A DNA stretch of 64,000 nucleotides, from the NCBI GenBank assembly GCA_016630955.3, contig CM049991.1, positions 682,001 through 746,000 on the forward strand, given 5' to 3'. Shown piece by piece: positions 44,671 through 55,905 of the stretch. The translations under genes and the position numbers were made by a program. Source of the stretch: Didymella arachidicola (Eukaryota; Ascomycota; Dothideomycetes; Pleosporales; Didymellaceae). How positions within the stretch are numbered: position 1 is the first letter of the stretch; each line of letters starts with the position of its first letter. Under the pieces are notes generated by a model that saw nothing but the letters and a program-made list of their open reading frames with translations, made no database searches and was not told the DNA's origin.

Positions 44671-45067
44671 GTCTTATAATTTTATCGTCGAAGAACTACT
44701 CTCCGAAGCCATTACCGATGGAGCAAGTCGACGAGATCTTGAATGAGCGGAAGATGGAGATGACGGATGCGAGGATGGGTACGAAGGCACGGGTCAAGTC
44801 CCGCAACTGTGATTGGTTCAAAACTTTGAGGGATCCACCCACGAATTCGGTCTCTATCGTCCGATCTGCTTAGCATGGTCTTCTGTCGCGGTTCGACTCC
44901 AAGATTCTTCAAATTTGTCGTGTTCATTCTAAACTTCCGCGATGATTCGATTATACGGCCGCCGCAACAGTTTTGACCTTGCTCCTCAGAGACCCACCCT
45001 GACGAATACTGCTTTCAACATCATGCTCGCTATCCAGACAATGCTGCGATGCTGCCAGAGTGGTATT
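44671..45067. other. intergenic, nothing recognised
   Basis: About 400 bp upstream of the phosphatase (minus) and downstream of the P450 stop. No supported feature. Confidence 0.35.
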
Positions 45068-46886
45068 TTAGAACGCCTTTCTCCTCTTCACGCGTGCTGG
45101 CATTCCCTCTCTTGGCTTGCCCGCGGCAAGCAGGACCTGATACATAGTGTCACCAAACACCTCCTGAGGGCCTTTTTGAAAACTGCTATCCTTCGTCCAT
45201 AGGCTGCCATCGCTGCTTAGGGTCGCAAGCTCGTCGAAAGCGGTTCGTACATCGAACTCCCTGAGTGTTAGTGCTAGCACAGTCTTGAGTTCGATCAACG
45301 ACAACTCTTGACCAATGCAATTACGAGGTCCCTTCTCGAATGGACGCCATGCATCGACAGGCACGCTCGCGATGTTTTCGGACAGGAATCTTTCGGGTCT
45401 GAACTTGTGGACATTTTCGCCCCAGATCTTTCGTGAGCTTCCTGTCGCAAAAGAAGGTATCCACACATTAGTGCCTTCAGTTGGGAGCAATTCGCCAGTT
45501 CCGGGGTCGCAAACGAAGAAGTCCTTTCGCCCCAGCCTTGCTGTCGATCCTGGAGGCCAGAGACGTAGCACTTCTTTGATGACGGCGAGCAAATAGTCAA
45601 GTTTGTTGACCAGGTATGGGCGCTCCCTGAGCTGATCTGCAGCGCTTACATCGACCCCAAACACGTTGTCTAACTCCTGCCGCGCTGCTTCGAGTGTGCG
45701 AGGATTGTCGTTGAGTAATTTGTAGCAATAGCATAGCGTGGACGAAGTCGTGTCATGTCCAGCAAAAAGCAGTTTAAGAGATTATCAACGGCTGCTTTGC
45801 AGAACTCTGCACTCATGAGCGATGATTCAACACTCGAGGTGTCAGAGCACTCTTCCTTGTAGACCTGGAGGGCGAGATCGACTCCACTCTTGCTTCGTTT
45901 GGCATCTGCATTTGCAGAAGGTCCGGAATTGAATCTTTCGTCTAGAATCTTTCCTACGTATGTGCTCAACCTCCAGCGATAATACTTGAGGACAGGTGGT
46001 CGCAAGAGACTGTAACGATGGAACGGGCTGATCGACTGATGGTCAATTGACCACGAGAGGACGCCTCTCATCCATTTTATGAACGTAGCATCCGGTCCAA
46101 AGGACTTGAAGTAATGTTCACAAATCGCTTTACCGATAACATCAATCGTGATCTTTCTTGCCTGTAGTAGTCAGCGATGAAATCAAACAGCCCCGAACAT
46201 CGACATACGTCCTCCTCCATCCTAAAACACGATCAGAAGATGCATGCTCATCAAGCAATTGGATAAACTTTTGACAACAGTCGACCACCATAGGCACCTG
46301 TCCAACCAGGTGCTGTACCGAAAACCCCGGATTGAAGATGTTCCGCCATTTCTTCCAAAGTGGTCCACTTGCTGTCAACATGTTGATCTTGCCGGCGAAA
46401 GGCTCCAGAGTTTCCACAGTAAGTGGATGCTTAAGCAGATCTGCTTCAATAACTTGACGGGCGGCATCACTACGCTATCTCAGCTGCTGTCTATGCGAGA
46501 CTGTAGGATGCGTACGGATCTGCTACAACAAGAGACACGATCGACGCTGGGGGTATGTCCATGTAGAAAACCAAAAGCAGGTCATATTCACGCATGAGCT
46601 GAGCAGCCAATGTATGCGGATGGGCGCGTTGTGGGAGCTTCAAAGCGACCTTTCCTATGGAGAAAAGATGGCCAAGTATGGGCGAGCTCGGGGGACCAGG
46701 CTACAGGCCTCGTTAGCGAAAGATTGTCCCCATGTGAGCTATCTCGACACGATTTCGGAAAACTTTGCGTACACGCTTCTGGTATCGACAGCGGTCTTTG
46801 TAGAATGCTGTGAGATGTCTCAAAACCCAGACCAAACAAAGGGTCAGCACAGCCGAAGCCAGAGCGTAACCTTCGACCAATGCCAT
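45068..46886 (-). CDS. cytochrome P450, one frameshift in current sequence
   Basis: Membrane-anchored P450 of about 549 aa. The N-terminus has an anchor helix (ALASAVLTLCLVWVLRHL), followed by PGPPSSPILGHLFSIG, ADPDAARQVIEADLLKHP, WKKWRNIFNPGFSVQHL, AGHDTTSSTLCY (I helix), KEVLRLWPP (ExxR) and FEKGPRNCIGQE (heme Cys). Exons: 46886-46773, 46700-46516, 46469-46209 and 46156-45068. All introns have good consensus, and the phases match. The last exon changes frame near 45764-45768, where the plus strand has AAAAA: frame before it reads DNLLNCF, frame after it reads AGHDTT. One additional base would make the total length a multiple of three. It is either a real one-base lesion or a homopolymer error. 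The subfamily and substrate are not assigned. Confidence 0.85.
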
Positions 46887-48220
46887 GGCGTAACGTGACA
46901 GCTGCGGAAGGCTCGATCTGTATTGTGCGATTGAGAGAACTGGACGAAATAGATTCTTTGACGTTTCTGTGGTATGCAGGCGATGTGCCGCAAGGAGTCG
47001 CTGAACAGCTCACAATTGGCCTGTCAAACGCCTAATATTTGCTATGAAGGCTCGCTATCAATCAAGCGCAGCGCCTGGAGCTGAGGTTGGCCCAGAGAGT
47101 GCGGGGCAATCATCGCGCCTTCTTCGCAGCGGCAACCGCTGCACAATTGTCAAGGAGTATTGTGCTGTTGCGAGTGAGCACACCAGCCTGCCCCTTTTTG
47201 CAAGATGACATCCACCAAATCCATATACTTTGTTCTGGCGACAGAACAGCGGTCAGATAAAGATGTTGAGTTAGTTCTGTGAAACAAAATTTCGAGGGTG
47301 CTCCCGGATGCATTGTGATCAAGATCAGATGGAATTTATGCGCCAACGGCCGGGGTTGCTCTCGCCTGTGCTCAGCCTGATCTCCCGTGCACCATGCACA
47401 GAGACGATCATCTCCTAGTGGGAACGAGGTGCGTCCCAATCGGCACTGACCCCTTCGCTGTGCAAGCGGTCTCAGCGGACTGACTCGTGGGCAGGCACAG
47501 CAGGATTTGTGTAGCACCAGTTCCGGTTGCTGTGAACGACTTGCGTCCATGACGATTACACAACTTGCGTCCAGGTTGCACACGCATGAAAGGCCACGCC
47601 GCTACTGATGCATTGCGAATTAGATGTCGTAGATTGCCTCGCAGCGGGTGGTGGGTTTCGCATTGAGCGTTTCGCGCGGAAGAGAGGTCATGCCATCCTG
47701 GTTTCCGTTGTTGCTCCCCTGAGATTCACGTTTCTCGAAGCTCTGCACATCTTTCACCACGTGTCGCACTACCCAACGCATCGACTACGCTTACTTTTTG
47801 CGCCCTCTAGCTTCAGAAACATCCTCCACTTCAGACCGAGGGAAGAGCACGCCCGTCCAACAGGCTGTGCGTATCTGGTGGACCTGACACCCGTTCCTGC
47901 ATTAGCGCCAGACGTTGCAATCTCTCCACACAGCTCAGGGTCCATTCACTGTGCCTATTGCGTCGACCCACCCGATTCGCGCGCCTGCAGAAGGTCGTGA
48001 CTGACCGGGCTGATCACCAGCAGCTGCCCCCTCCAATTTCAATCACTCATCACTGCGAACTCTTCCCAACCAGCGTTCCGCGAATTGGACAGGGTTCCTA
48101 GCTGTTAGCACCCAACCTGTCTGCTCCGCCTTTGCCCTCCTTTCTCGGCCGCCCAAATTACACGCGCAAGCAAGCAGCCCGTCGCCCACTGATATAACGG
48201 GAGCATCCCGCTGGATCAGG
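46887..48220. other. 1.3-kb divergent intergenic region, P450 / septin
   Basis: Head-to-head interval without a supported gene. Frames at 46588-47013, 47110-47583 and 47608-48000 lack ATG-plus-motif support. The part upstream of 48221 is pyrimidine-rich and contains a CACGTG (near 47759), in keeping with a promoter and leader of the septin gene. Confidence 0.45.
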
Positions 48221-50088
48221 ATGGCTAGTACTACTTCTTCCAGTATACCCTCTAATACCTTCACCAAAGACGGTTCGCCGGATCCCTCTGCCGCTCCTGC
48301 ATTGAACGGTGACTTCCAGGCAGCTGCAGCACGACGATCCAGCTTCTCTTTCCTGCGAAAGCGGTCTTCAGAAAACAAAACCAGCACGTCAAGAGCACCC
48401 AGTATGAGCCGCAAGCAGAAGGCACTTGCCCAAGAGGAGGCACTGCGCAAGCAGAGGGAAGCCGCAATGCTGCCCAAGGAGCCACCCCGCCTGCCGTCGC
48501 ATTCAGCCCTTCCCCAGATCGCAGGTTTTGGAGGAGACACCCGCCCCGATTCCGTCGCCATTATCTCCAACAAAGCCGGCCACTTCAGCCCAAACTTCAG
48601 CAGACCATCGCTCGATCAGCACAGAATGGCACCGACGACCAACCTCGCCGTGATGCCACCAATCCCTGGCAGCTCGCACTCCTTCATCGACACCGACCCG
48701 TATGCTAGAACGGAGAGCATGACCAACCGTGGTCGCTACAGCTACGCTAGCAGCCAGATCAGCGCCGTCAACAGCCCTCGCCGTGTGCGAAAGAAGAAGC
48801 AGCCTACGCCGTTCAAGTAAGCATTGCACCTCGGATTTCCTGGATGGGGCTAACAACGATCAGCATTCTTGTTCTCGGTACCAAGGGCTGCGGAAAGTCA
48901 TCCTTCATCGAATTCCTTCGCACTGCGCTTGCGCTGCCTGCTAAGAAGCGTCCCCACACCCCGTCTCCGCCGCCTAGCGCTGTCGCCGAAGACTCGCCTT
49001 TCACCTCGCAGTATCTGGAGACCGAGGTAGACGGCGAGAGGGTCGGTGTTACCCTCTGGGATTCTGAAGGACTTGAGAAGAGCATAGTCGACTTCCAACT
49101 GCCCATAGTCACGTCCTTCCTCGAGTCCAAATTTGAGGATACTTTTGGCGAGGAGCAGAAGGTTATTCGCTCTCCAGGCGTCAGCGACACCCACATTCAC
49201 TGTGTTTTTCTTATCTTGGATCCCGCCCGCCTGGACTCCAACATCGCGGAGGCGCGCAAGAAGTCAAACGTCATCAACGTCGGCAGCGCCATCTTTGGTG
49301 GACTCGACGAGGGCTTGGACCTCAACGTGCTTCGGGAGCTGCAAACAAGGACGACGGTTGTGCCTGTGATCAGCAAAGCAGATACCATCACTGGCGCTCA
49401 CATGCGCCACTTGAAGAGGATGGTCTGGGACACCATAAAGCGAGCAAAGCTGGACCCTCTGGAGGCTCTTAATCTTGACGAATTGGACGAAGACGACGCA
49501 GATCGTCTGGATGAGCGAGATGAGGACGACTATGAACAGTCCTCAGATAACGAGGGCAAGGCCGACGTCCTGAACAAAGTTCTTGGCCGTTCATCTTCTG
49601 AGGCCGCTCGTTCAATCGGTTCATCGCGCTCGTCATCTGGCTCGCACTCGCCATCAGCATCTCCACCCCACACACGAAGGAACCACAGTCGCAAGCCGTC
49701 CGCAATATCTGCCTCCATACAGAAAGAGGACGCTGAGACGCCATTTCTCCCGTTGAGCATCATCTCGCCTGATCCGTATGAACCTGACATCATCGGCCGC
49801 AAGTTCCCATGGGGTTTCGCAGATCCTTACAATGCCGAGCACTGCGACTTCGTCAGGCTCCGAGAGAGCGTGTTCAGCGAGTGGCGATCAGAGCTGCGCG
49901 AGGCAAGCCGCGACCAGTGGTATGAGGGTTGGCGAACGAACCGTCTGCAAAAGGGCAACAACCCACGATCACGCATGGTATCCTCTGACGGCCCTAGGCC
50001 GCAGCAGTACTCTGTTGCTGGCTCGAACGGTCGTGCATCGACTGCTGGCAGCCAACAGTATCGCGCTTACCGACCTGACAACATGTGA
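48221..50088 (+). CDS. aspE: AspE-type (group 5) septin
   Basis: GTP-binding septin restricted to filamentous fungi, 606 aa. The first 198 residues are a disordered Ser/Pro/Arg-rich extension. The GTPase begins NILVLGTKGCGKSSF (P-loop, about 199-213). The switch II-like position reads LWDSEGLEKS in place of the usual DTPG, which is typical of divergent group 5 members. The G4 motif appears as VISKADTITGAH. An acidic/Ser-rich insertion lies before SIISPDPYEPD and RKFPWGFADPYNAEHCDF near the end. Exons: 48221-48816 and 48864-50088. There is no C-terminal coiled coil, unlike group 1-4 septins. The subgroup call rests on recognition of the layout, and the symbol follows Aspergillus usage. Confidence 0.88.
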
Positions 50089-51770
50089 TTGTGCGAGCAT
50101 GCGATATGACAGCCTCGAACCTGTCAGACGGTCACTGCATATTCATCGACAACAAACAACCACCGACTCGGACTTGGCGGAGCCAACCCTTTTCCTTCTC
50201 CACACACTTTTACCTGGACATCTTGTACCCATACCCATACCCATACCTCTTCTATGTCCCTTGAGTTCGTTGCCGAATTTGCATGCATCTTTCTACCTCC
50301 TTTTGTTTGACATTGCTTTGTAAATTGCGCATACCCCTCTTCTATTGTTTAGTACATTTAGATCACGCTGTTCTGATTTATCGCAGCATCTGGGCTGTGG
50401 TACCTGGTGTGGTTGAGTAGTAGCTAATACGCTGGACGTGATTCGGGGAGGCCGGGCTGAGCCAATTCGACGGGAGATAAAAGTAAGACTCGGTAGCAAT
50501 ACGTCCCTCTACATTCATCAATGACACCGTTGTACATTCTACACCCATTTTTGTTTTCTCCTGTTCAAGATGTATCAAAGATCAGTATCTCTGCGAGGCG
50601 AACAAAGTGAGAAGGTGCAGACGTCCAAACAGACACGGGTGTGTAAATGAGAAGCCAAGTGCGGCGCAGCAAATTCCAGACTTGACAGAATCTACACTGA
50701 CATGTGGTCAGACAATTATGGGCATAAGTCGACAACTGTCTCACATGCCTCCTTCGTCCTACTTTGATCATACTGGTGCGAACAACCAGAGATATGCCAA
50801 GCTCATAAGGGTGGGCATCCACCAGTGTGGCCATGAGCTGGACAGGTCGATGCGGCGAATCGTAAACCCCCACATTTCAGGTGCGTCGCGCCCCGCGTGC
50901 GTAGTGCAGCTGCAGCTTCTAACATGGTCTGGTGCCAGGTCTGGATGGAGTTCAGCTGCGTGCCCGTGCAATGTTTTTCGGCAGTCATGGGCTGAATACT
51001 CGTTGGTCGTGCCCGGTTGGTGGGCACGCTGGTTGGGTTGTTTCGAGTGGACATGGTGTGGTGGTTGCTGTGCTGTGCTGGGAATGAGGGGGAGGCGGGG
51101 GCGCTGGGGTTGTCGTGTGCTGTGCGGGTATGATTGGGAGGATTGGGAGGGCTATGTGTGAGAGGGGGGTGGTGGTGAGGTGAGTCGGTCGAGGATACTG
51201 GGTTGTTTTGTAGCCATGGTAGTCGCACTTGTTCGATCGCTGCTGCTGGTGTGCTTGCCTGCAGTGGTACCAGCGTCTACTTTCCATCGCGCTCGGTCAC
51301 AACTTGATCAGCAAAGAGCGTAGCAACAGTCAACAGTCCACGCCTCCGAGCAGCACTATCCTCACAACCCGACCCCAACATATAAAAACGCGACAATCAC
51401 ACATAACCCCCGAGTCTCGACTCAACAAAGCATCATATTAAAACCCCTCTCTCACCCTCTCTTTATCTCTCCACTACAAATCCAAAATTACCCCCTCCTT
51501 CTCCCCCCTCCACGTTTTCCACCGAATCTCAACCCAAAACACCACGCTCGCAATGCACCATCCGTACTAATACAGGAGCTGCCTCGCTTATGCCAAAAAA
51601 AAAAAAAAAGATATAGACGACCAAAAGGGCGTCGGAGAAGGGTATTGCATTGAAAGGGAAAGGAGAGCGCGGGTTGATATTAGATGCGTGCGCGCGGGAT
51701 ACGTATGTGAGAATATGCTCGCGGTGTGGACTTGAAAAGGCAAGGACAGAGTATCAGCTGTCTGTGGGAA
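50089..51770. other. 1.7-kb intergenic region with a plus-strand TATA-like and CT-rich stretch but no ORF
   Basis: Holds the septin 3' end and the 3' end of the converging coiled-coil gene. It contains a short TACCCA tandem repeat at 50226-50247, a long A run at 51595-51609, and at 51381-51388 a TATAAAAA followed by a 100-nt CT-rich tract, which resembles a plus-strand fungal promoter and leader. Downstream frames are only a few codons long. No gene is supported. Confidence 0.4.
50226..50247. repeat. short TACCCA tandem repeat
   Basis: Three full copies of TACCCA and a partial fourth. It lies in the septin 3' flank. It is not telomeric in length or sequence. Confidence 0.6.
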
Positions 51771-54371
51771 CTAGAAAAGACGCCCCCGACTCGTCACGCT
51801 GGCGCGACTCGTCGGGCTCGCTCTGCTGCGCTCGTCTTCCTCGGGGACGTCGCTCAGGCGGGTAGGGTGGTGGTGCCGCATGCCGACCCACTCATCGCCG
51901 TAGCCGTCGCCGCTGTAGTCTGGCATGGGCGGGGCGGTCGCGTAGCCCTGGCCGTGCGGGGAGCCCATCTCCGCGCTGGTCGTTGCGTACTGGGCTGGTG
52001 GGTTGGCGGCGGAGCCGTAGCGCTGGAGGTGCTCGAGTTCGCGGCGGCGGTCTTCGCTGACGTCGTATTCGTCGCTCATGGGGGATTGTAGGGAGCGGAA
52101 GGGGATGCGGTGGCCGGCGTCGTCGAGGATGTAGTTTCCGCGGCTGTCGATGGCGTATTCTTCGTCGCCTTCGGAGAGGACGGATTCGTCTGGGTTGCTG
52201 GTCACGTAGGATTGCGTGTCCTCGGCCATGGACTGCCGGCCTTCGTGGAGGTAGGATTCGGGCTGTTGGTAGAACATTTCGGGGTGCGAGCTGGTTGGCT
52301 GCACGGGGGCTTGTTGGGGCTGGGAGCTGGGCATGGGATATTGCACACGCGGGCCAGGTGCGGTGGGCTGGCTTGAGCTCGTAGACGGGGCGGAAGTAGC
52401 TCCTGCTGGAATGTATGCGCCTTGCGAGAGGTTGGCGGTGTCCTGCTCGCGCTGAGGGGCACGGCGCTCGGTGAATGGGTCCGTGTCGGTGGGAGACTGG
52501 CCCTCCTCGTAGGAATAGTGCTGCTCGATGCCACCGCTGCTCTGTGCACCGGCGTATGTGTCGCCCCCAGTGCCGCCCATACCTTGGGCCATGGGGACTA
52601 CTTGCACTCCACCAACCAGCGTTGGCTGTCCGTCGCGCAGGGAGAAGGTACGGTCGCGTTCTTCTTGCTCGCGCCTTCCCAGCTCTTCCCAGGCGCGGCG
52701 TGCCTCTTCTTTCGAGATCTGCAGCTCGCGCTTCATCTCAGAGACGGCGCGCTCGGCGTTCTTCTTCTCGGTCGCCATGCGTTCCATATCGGCCTCGGCA
52801 CTTGTCCTCGCGTCGCGCTCGACCTGCAGTCTTGCTTCGAAAGAAGCCTCGCGCTCTTGAGCCTTCTCTTGCTCTTGGCGGTGCTCGTAGAACCATCTTT
52901 GGAACTTGCGCTCTGACGAGGCACGAAGGCGCTGGAGCTCGACGACGGCGTGGAACAAGTTGGCTCCTGCCGCTGAGAGATCTGTGATCTGTCGTGACAT
53001 CTGCTGCGCCAGCGGCTCCCGGCGCACTTCGTCGGTGTTCTGCTCCAGCCTCCGGATCCAGTACGACGTCAGACCTTCCCAATGCGAGGAGAGGGTCTCC
53101 CAGCGTTCGAAGGCATGGGGAAAGGTCGACGTTGTCGAGTCACGCAGCTGGGTCTGAGAGGCGTCTGGTGGAGGCACTGGGCGCGGCGGTGCTGCCGTGG
53201 AAGGCCCGGCTTGCGCAGAGCCCGCCGAGCCAGTCGGCCGTCTCTGGTGTCCAGACTCGCCTGAAGGCCGCCGCCGCTCGCCAGTGGATGCCGGTGCGGT
53301 TGGTGCAGGGCGAGGCTGTTGCTGTGCTTGGGAATTGGCCCTAGAGCGAGGTTGCTGGGGCATGGCCGAGACGGTGTCTTGCGGGCGGGACGTGGGCGGG
53401 AGCATGCCGTCTGGCGGGCGAGGGGCGCCGGTAGAGGGATATCTGACGTGCTGGTCGCCTGATCGTGCGGGAGCGTGCTGGGGCTGCCTCTGCTGCCCGG
53501 GCTCGGTAAGGGGGGTGGTGCCAGCTACGCCAGCAACAGCTTGTGCCCTCCGTTCAGCGCTTCGCCGGCGCTCCTCGTCGGCTTTGCGCTGCTCGTCTGC
53601 CTCGGACTGCTGGCGCCGCGCGGCTTCTCGCTGTCGGCGCTCGTTCATGATCATCTGGGGGGTCCGTATGTTGGAGCGGTCGGCGTGGGTGACGGGCGTG
53701 GGTCCGGCGGCTGTGCGCGCGCCGCCATTGGCAGGGCGGGTGGCCATGAGGTCGGACATGGCGGCGTTCTCTTCGAGCGTGTCCGGGGTGAAGGCGTAGG
53801 GGCCGCGGATGGCCTCCTCGAGCACGAAGCGGATGGCCGAGGCGGTGCGCCGCGAGATGCGCAGGGCCGGGTGCGGCTCGAAGCGCGGGTCGCGTGACTG
53901 GGGCTGCGCGCGGGCGCCGTCCGAGAAGCGGACAAGACGCGGCTGCTGCTGGCTGGGGTCGACGGAGCGTGCGCGCTGGTGCTGCTCGAAGTTGGGCGTG
54001 CGGCGCAAGCTGTGCGCGGCGCTGCCCGACGAGCTCGAGACGCGCGACGAGTTGTGTGCGGCGCGGTGGTGGTCGTCGGCCTGCTGCTGGCGTAGCTGTA
54101 GCGGAGTGTGGTGGATGTCGTCGCGGTCGTGGGGTGTCGTGGTCTCGTTACGGGGGGTGTTGGGCAAGGGCAGCAGGTTGGCGAGCGGTGCGAGCGGGCC
54201 GGCAGACGTCAACGCGAGGGACGGCGGGAGTGATGCAACGCTGCTCCTCCTCAAAGCCTGCTCAGCGGGGACGGCGTGACTCGCAGGCGCAATGGCACCC
54301 GCCGCGTCGAGCTGAGTCCCCGACGGCGGCTTGCGGTGTGGGCGACGGCGTGGGCGTGGTGGAAGCAGCAC
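51771..54371 (-). CDS. large uncharacterised fungal protein, central coiled coil, 5' end unresolved
   Basis: Conserved-looking fungal protein of at least 866 aa that I cannot name. The N-terminal block (ALRISRRTASAIRFVLEEAIRGPYAFTPDTLEENAAMSDL, about residues 165-205) appears conserved. Then follow a basic/Gln helix (RQREAARRQQSEADEQRK), a Pro/Gln-rich linker, and a long helical region (FERWETLSSHWEGLTSYWIRRLEQ.. FQRWFYEHRQEQEKAQEREAS..) that should form a coiled coil. The C-terminus is acidic with an Arg/Ser tail. The frame at its 5' end has GTG, not ATG, and the first internal ATG lies after the conserved block, so an upstream exon is needed. A candidate is ATG at 54606 with a GTGAGT donor at 54599. 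No membrane helix. The role is unknown. Confidence 0.7.
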   Translation of the reverse strand: MLLPPRPRRRPHRKPPSGTQLDAAGAIAPASHAVPAEQALRRSSVASLPPSLALTSAGPLAPLANLLPLPNTPRNETTTPHDRDDIHHTPLQLRQQQADDHHRAAHNSSRVSSSSGSAAHSLRRTPNFEQHQRARSVDPSQQQPRLVRFSDGARAQPQSRDPRFEPHPALRISRRTASAIRFVLEEAIRGPYAFTPDTLEENAAMSDLMATRPANGGARTAAGPTPVTHADRSNIRTPQMIMNERRQREAARRQQSEADEQRKADEERRRSAERRAQAVAGVAGTTPLTEPGQQRQPQHAPARSGDQHVRYPSTGAPRPPDGMLPPTSRPQDTVSAMPQQPRSRANSQAQQQPRPAPTAPASTGERRRPSGESGHQRRPTGSAGSAQAGPSTAAPPRPVPPPDASQTQLRDSTTSTFPHAFERWETLSSHWEGLTSYWIRRLEQNTDEVRREPLAQQMSRQITDLSAAGANLFHAVVELQRLRASSERKFQRWFYEHRQEQEKAQEREASFEARLQVERDARTSAEADMERMATEKKNAERAVSEMKRELQISKEEARRAWEELGRREQEERDRTFSLRDGQPTLVGGVQVVPMAQGMGGTGGDTYAGAQSSGGIEQHYSYEEGQSPTDTDPFTERRAPQREQDTANLSQGAYIPAGATSAPSTSSSQPTAPGPRVQYPMPSSQPQQAPVQPTSSHPEMFYQQPESYLHEGRQSMAEDTQSYVTSNPDESVLSEGDEEYAIDSRGNYILDDAGHRIPFRSLQSPMSDEYDVSEDRRRELEHLQRYGSAANPPAQYATTSAEMGSPHGQGYATAPPMPDYSGDGYGDEWVGMRHHHPTRLSDVPEEDERSRASPTSRASVTSRGRLF

Positions 54372-55905
54372 TCGCGGCCCTGCTTATAGTGGGCGGGATG
54401 GGACGGGCGGCGAGGAGCGCAATGGCTGGGATGCAGCGGTTAGTCAGTGGGAGGGGAGGGGATGTGGAGAGCACTGCAGTGGAGCCATGGCTGCTTGTCG
54501 AGCGCGCGACGGCCTGGGGGGGAGGTGGTTGGGCCTATGCGTGTGCAATTGGGGTGGCTGATGCGAGGTGGCTGGCAGACAGACCAGAGCTTCACTCACA
54601 GCGCATCACTCACCGACACTTCACTTGATGCTGCGCGCCTCCAGTGCGCGATTCGTGCTAGAGCAACGAGCTCGTGTGCGCGCTGCAGCGTCAAATGCTG
54701 TCGTCCTGACGAGACGGACAACGTCACCGGTCGCGAGGCGCCAGCCCCCGGCGCGCGCAGTCGTTGGCTGCGCAGCTCGAGGGACACACTGTCGACGGCG
54801 AGCGCGGACAGAGAGAGAGAGAGAGAGGGACAATGGGGCGTCTGCGCAGAGGACACGCATGCTCAGGCAGAGTGCATGGCCGTTGGCACTTGAACAAAGA
54901 CTCCTCGCTCGATTCCCGCGCCGTGGAAAGGACCGTCCGGTCCAGGTGCGCGCTCGCCGGCTACGGCAACAGACACAGCCTGTGGGCCGCACGTGCAGCG
55001 CGCTGACATGGACCCGGCTGGAATCAAGGCATCGCAGCGGGCGTGCCAGTTTGCAATCGACGACGACCGGGCGACGTGACGAGGCGTCGCGGACTGCCAG
55101 TTCATCGTGCAGCATCCCACTAACCCGTGTCATACAAGCGAGCCGGGCCAAAGCAGGAACAGGACGGACGAGGGCAGAGTGGCCCCGTTCGCAGCGTCAT
55201 CGTATTGGGGGCGTCTGGCAAGCAGAACAAGAACCCGTCGTTGTGAAGAACACAGCAGTTGGTCAGACGTCGTTGCACGCTGCCTGGGGCTTTTGCGTTC
55301 CGTCGTGGACCTGCAGTTCCTTGCCGCAAGCTTCGTCGAATCACAGCCTGCCGTGCTGCTTTTGCCTCTGCTTCTCGGGAGCGGGCCGGAACGTGAGGCT
55401 ACAGTCCCAGAGCTGCAGCTGTGTTACCCGAGTCAGACGTCCTCTACACATGGCCAGTCTGCATAATCAAAAAAAAAAAAAATCTCATAATGTCTTTCTT
55501 TCACGGCTCTGTTCTGCAAATCTGCAGCTCTGGGTTAGTGCGCAATAGCGCCGACATGACATTCAATAGCACGCAAAAGCAAGGCTCCTGCAGCATGCAT
55601 GATCCTTGGGCGGCCTGACGTTGCGAGGTCAGCTCAATCTCATCATGCAAAGTCATCTCAATCTCCACCACCATAGCAGCCGCGTTTGCTCAACCGGCCT
55701 GCATAGCCGAGAAGAGAATTAGATGGAGCAGAAGACAGTCAGATAGCGCAAGAAAAATCATATTCGCATCAGATTTCCATACATCTACCCTCCATCACAA
55801 CAGCAATCCAATTCATAACCTGGTATAAACGAAGCAAAGTATACGATATGCAACCATCTCATCCCATCACTAATCCCCCACATCACCACGCTATGTGCAA
55901 TCCAC
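54372..55905. other. intergenic and probable 5' leader region
   Basis: GC-rich sequence upstream of the coiled-coil gene. Many long frames on both strands are compositional. A (GA)n run of about 18 nt lies at 54810-54827 and an A13 run near 55468. The first exon of the 51771-54371 gene may be in the first 250 bp. Otherwise nothing is supported, and the chitinase 3' flank occupies the rest. Confidence 0.4.

Noticed and set aside
41587..46886. Secondary-metabolite cluster (catalase, phosphatase, P450)
   Set aside because: No PKS, NRPS, terpene cyclase or cluster transcription factor is present. The genes are functionally unrelated.
47110..47583. 157-codon minus-strand frame upstream of the P450
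   Set aside because: No ATG at its start, no domain and no coding-like pattern.
47608..48000. 130-codon plus-strand frame before the septin
   Set aside because: It lies in the probable septin promoter or leader and has no recognisable domain.
54568..55548. 326-codon plus-strand open frame
   Set aside because: It begins with a non-ATG codon in GC-rich sequence, has Arg/Ser-biased composition and no motif. It overlaps the upstream region of the opposite gene.
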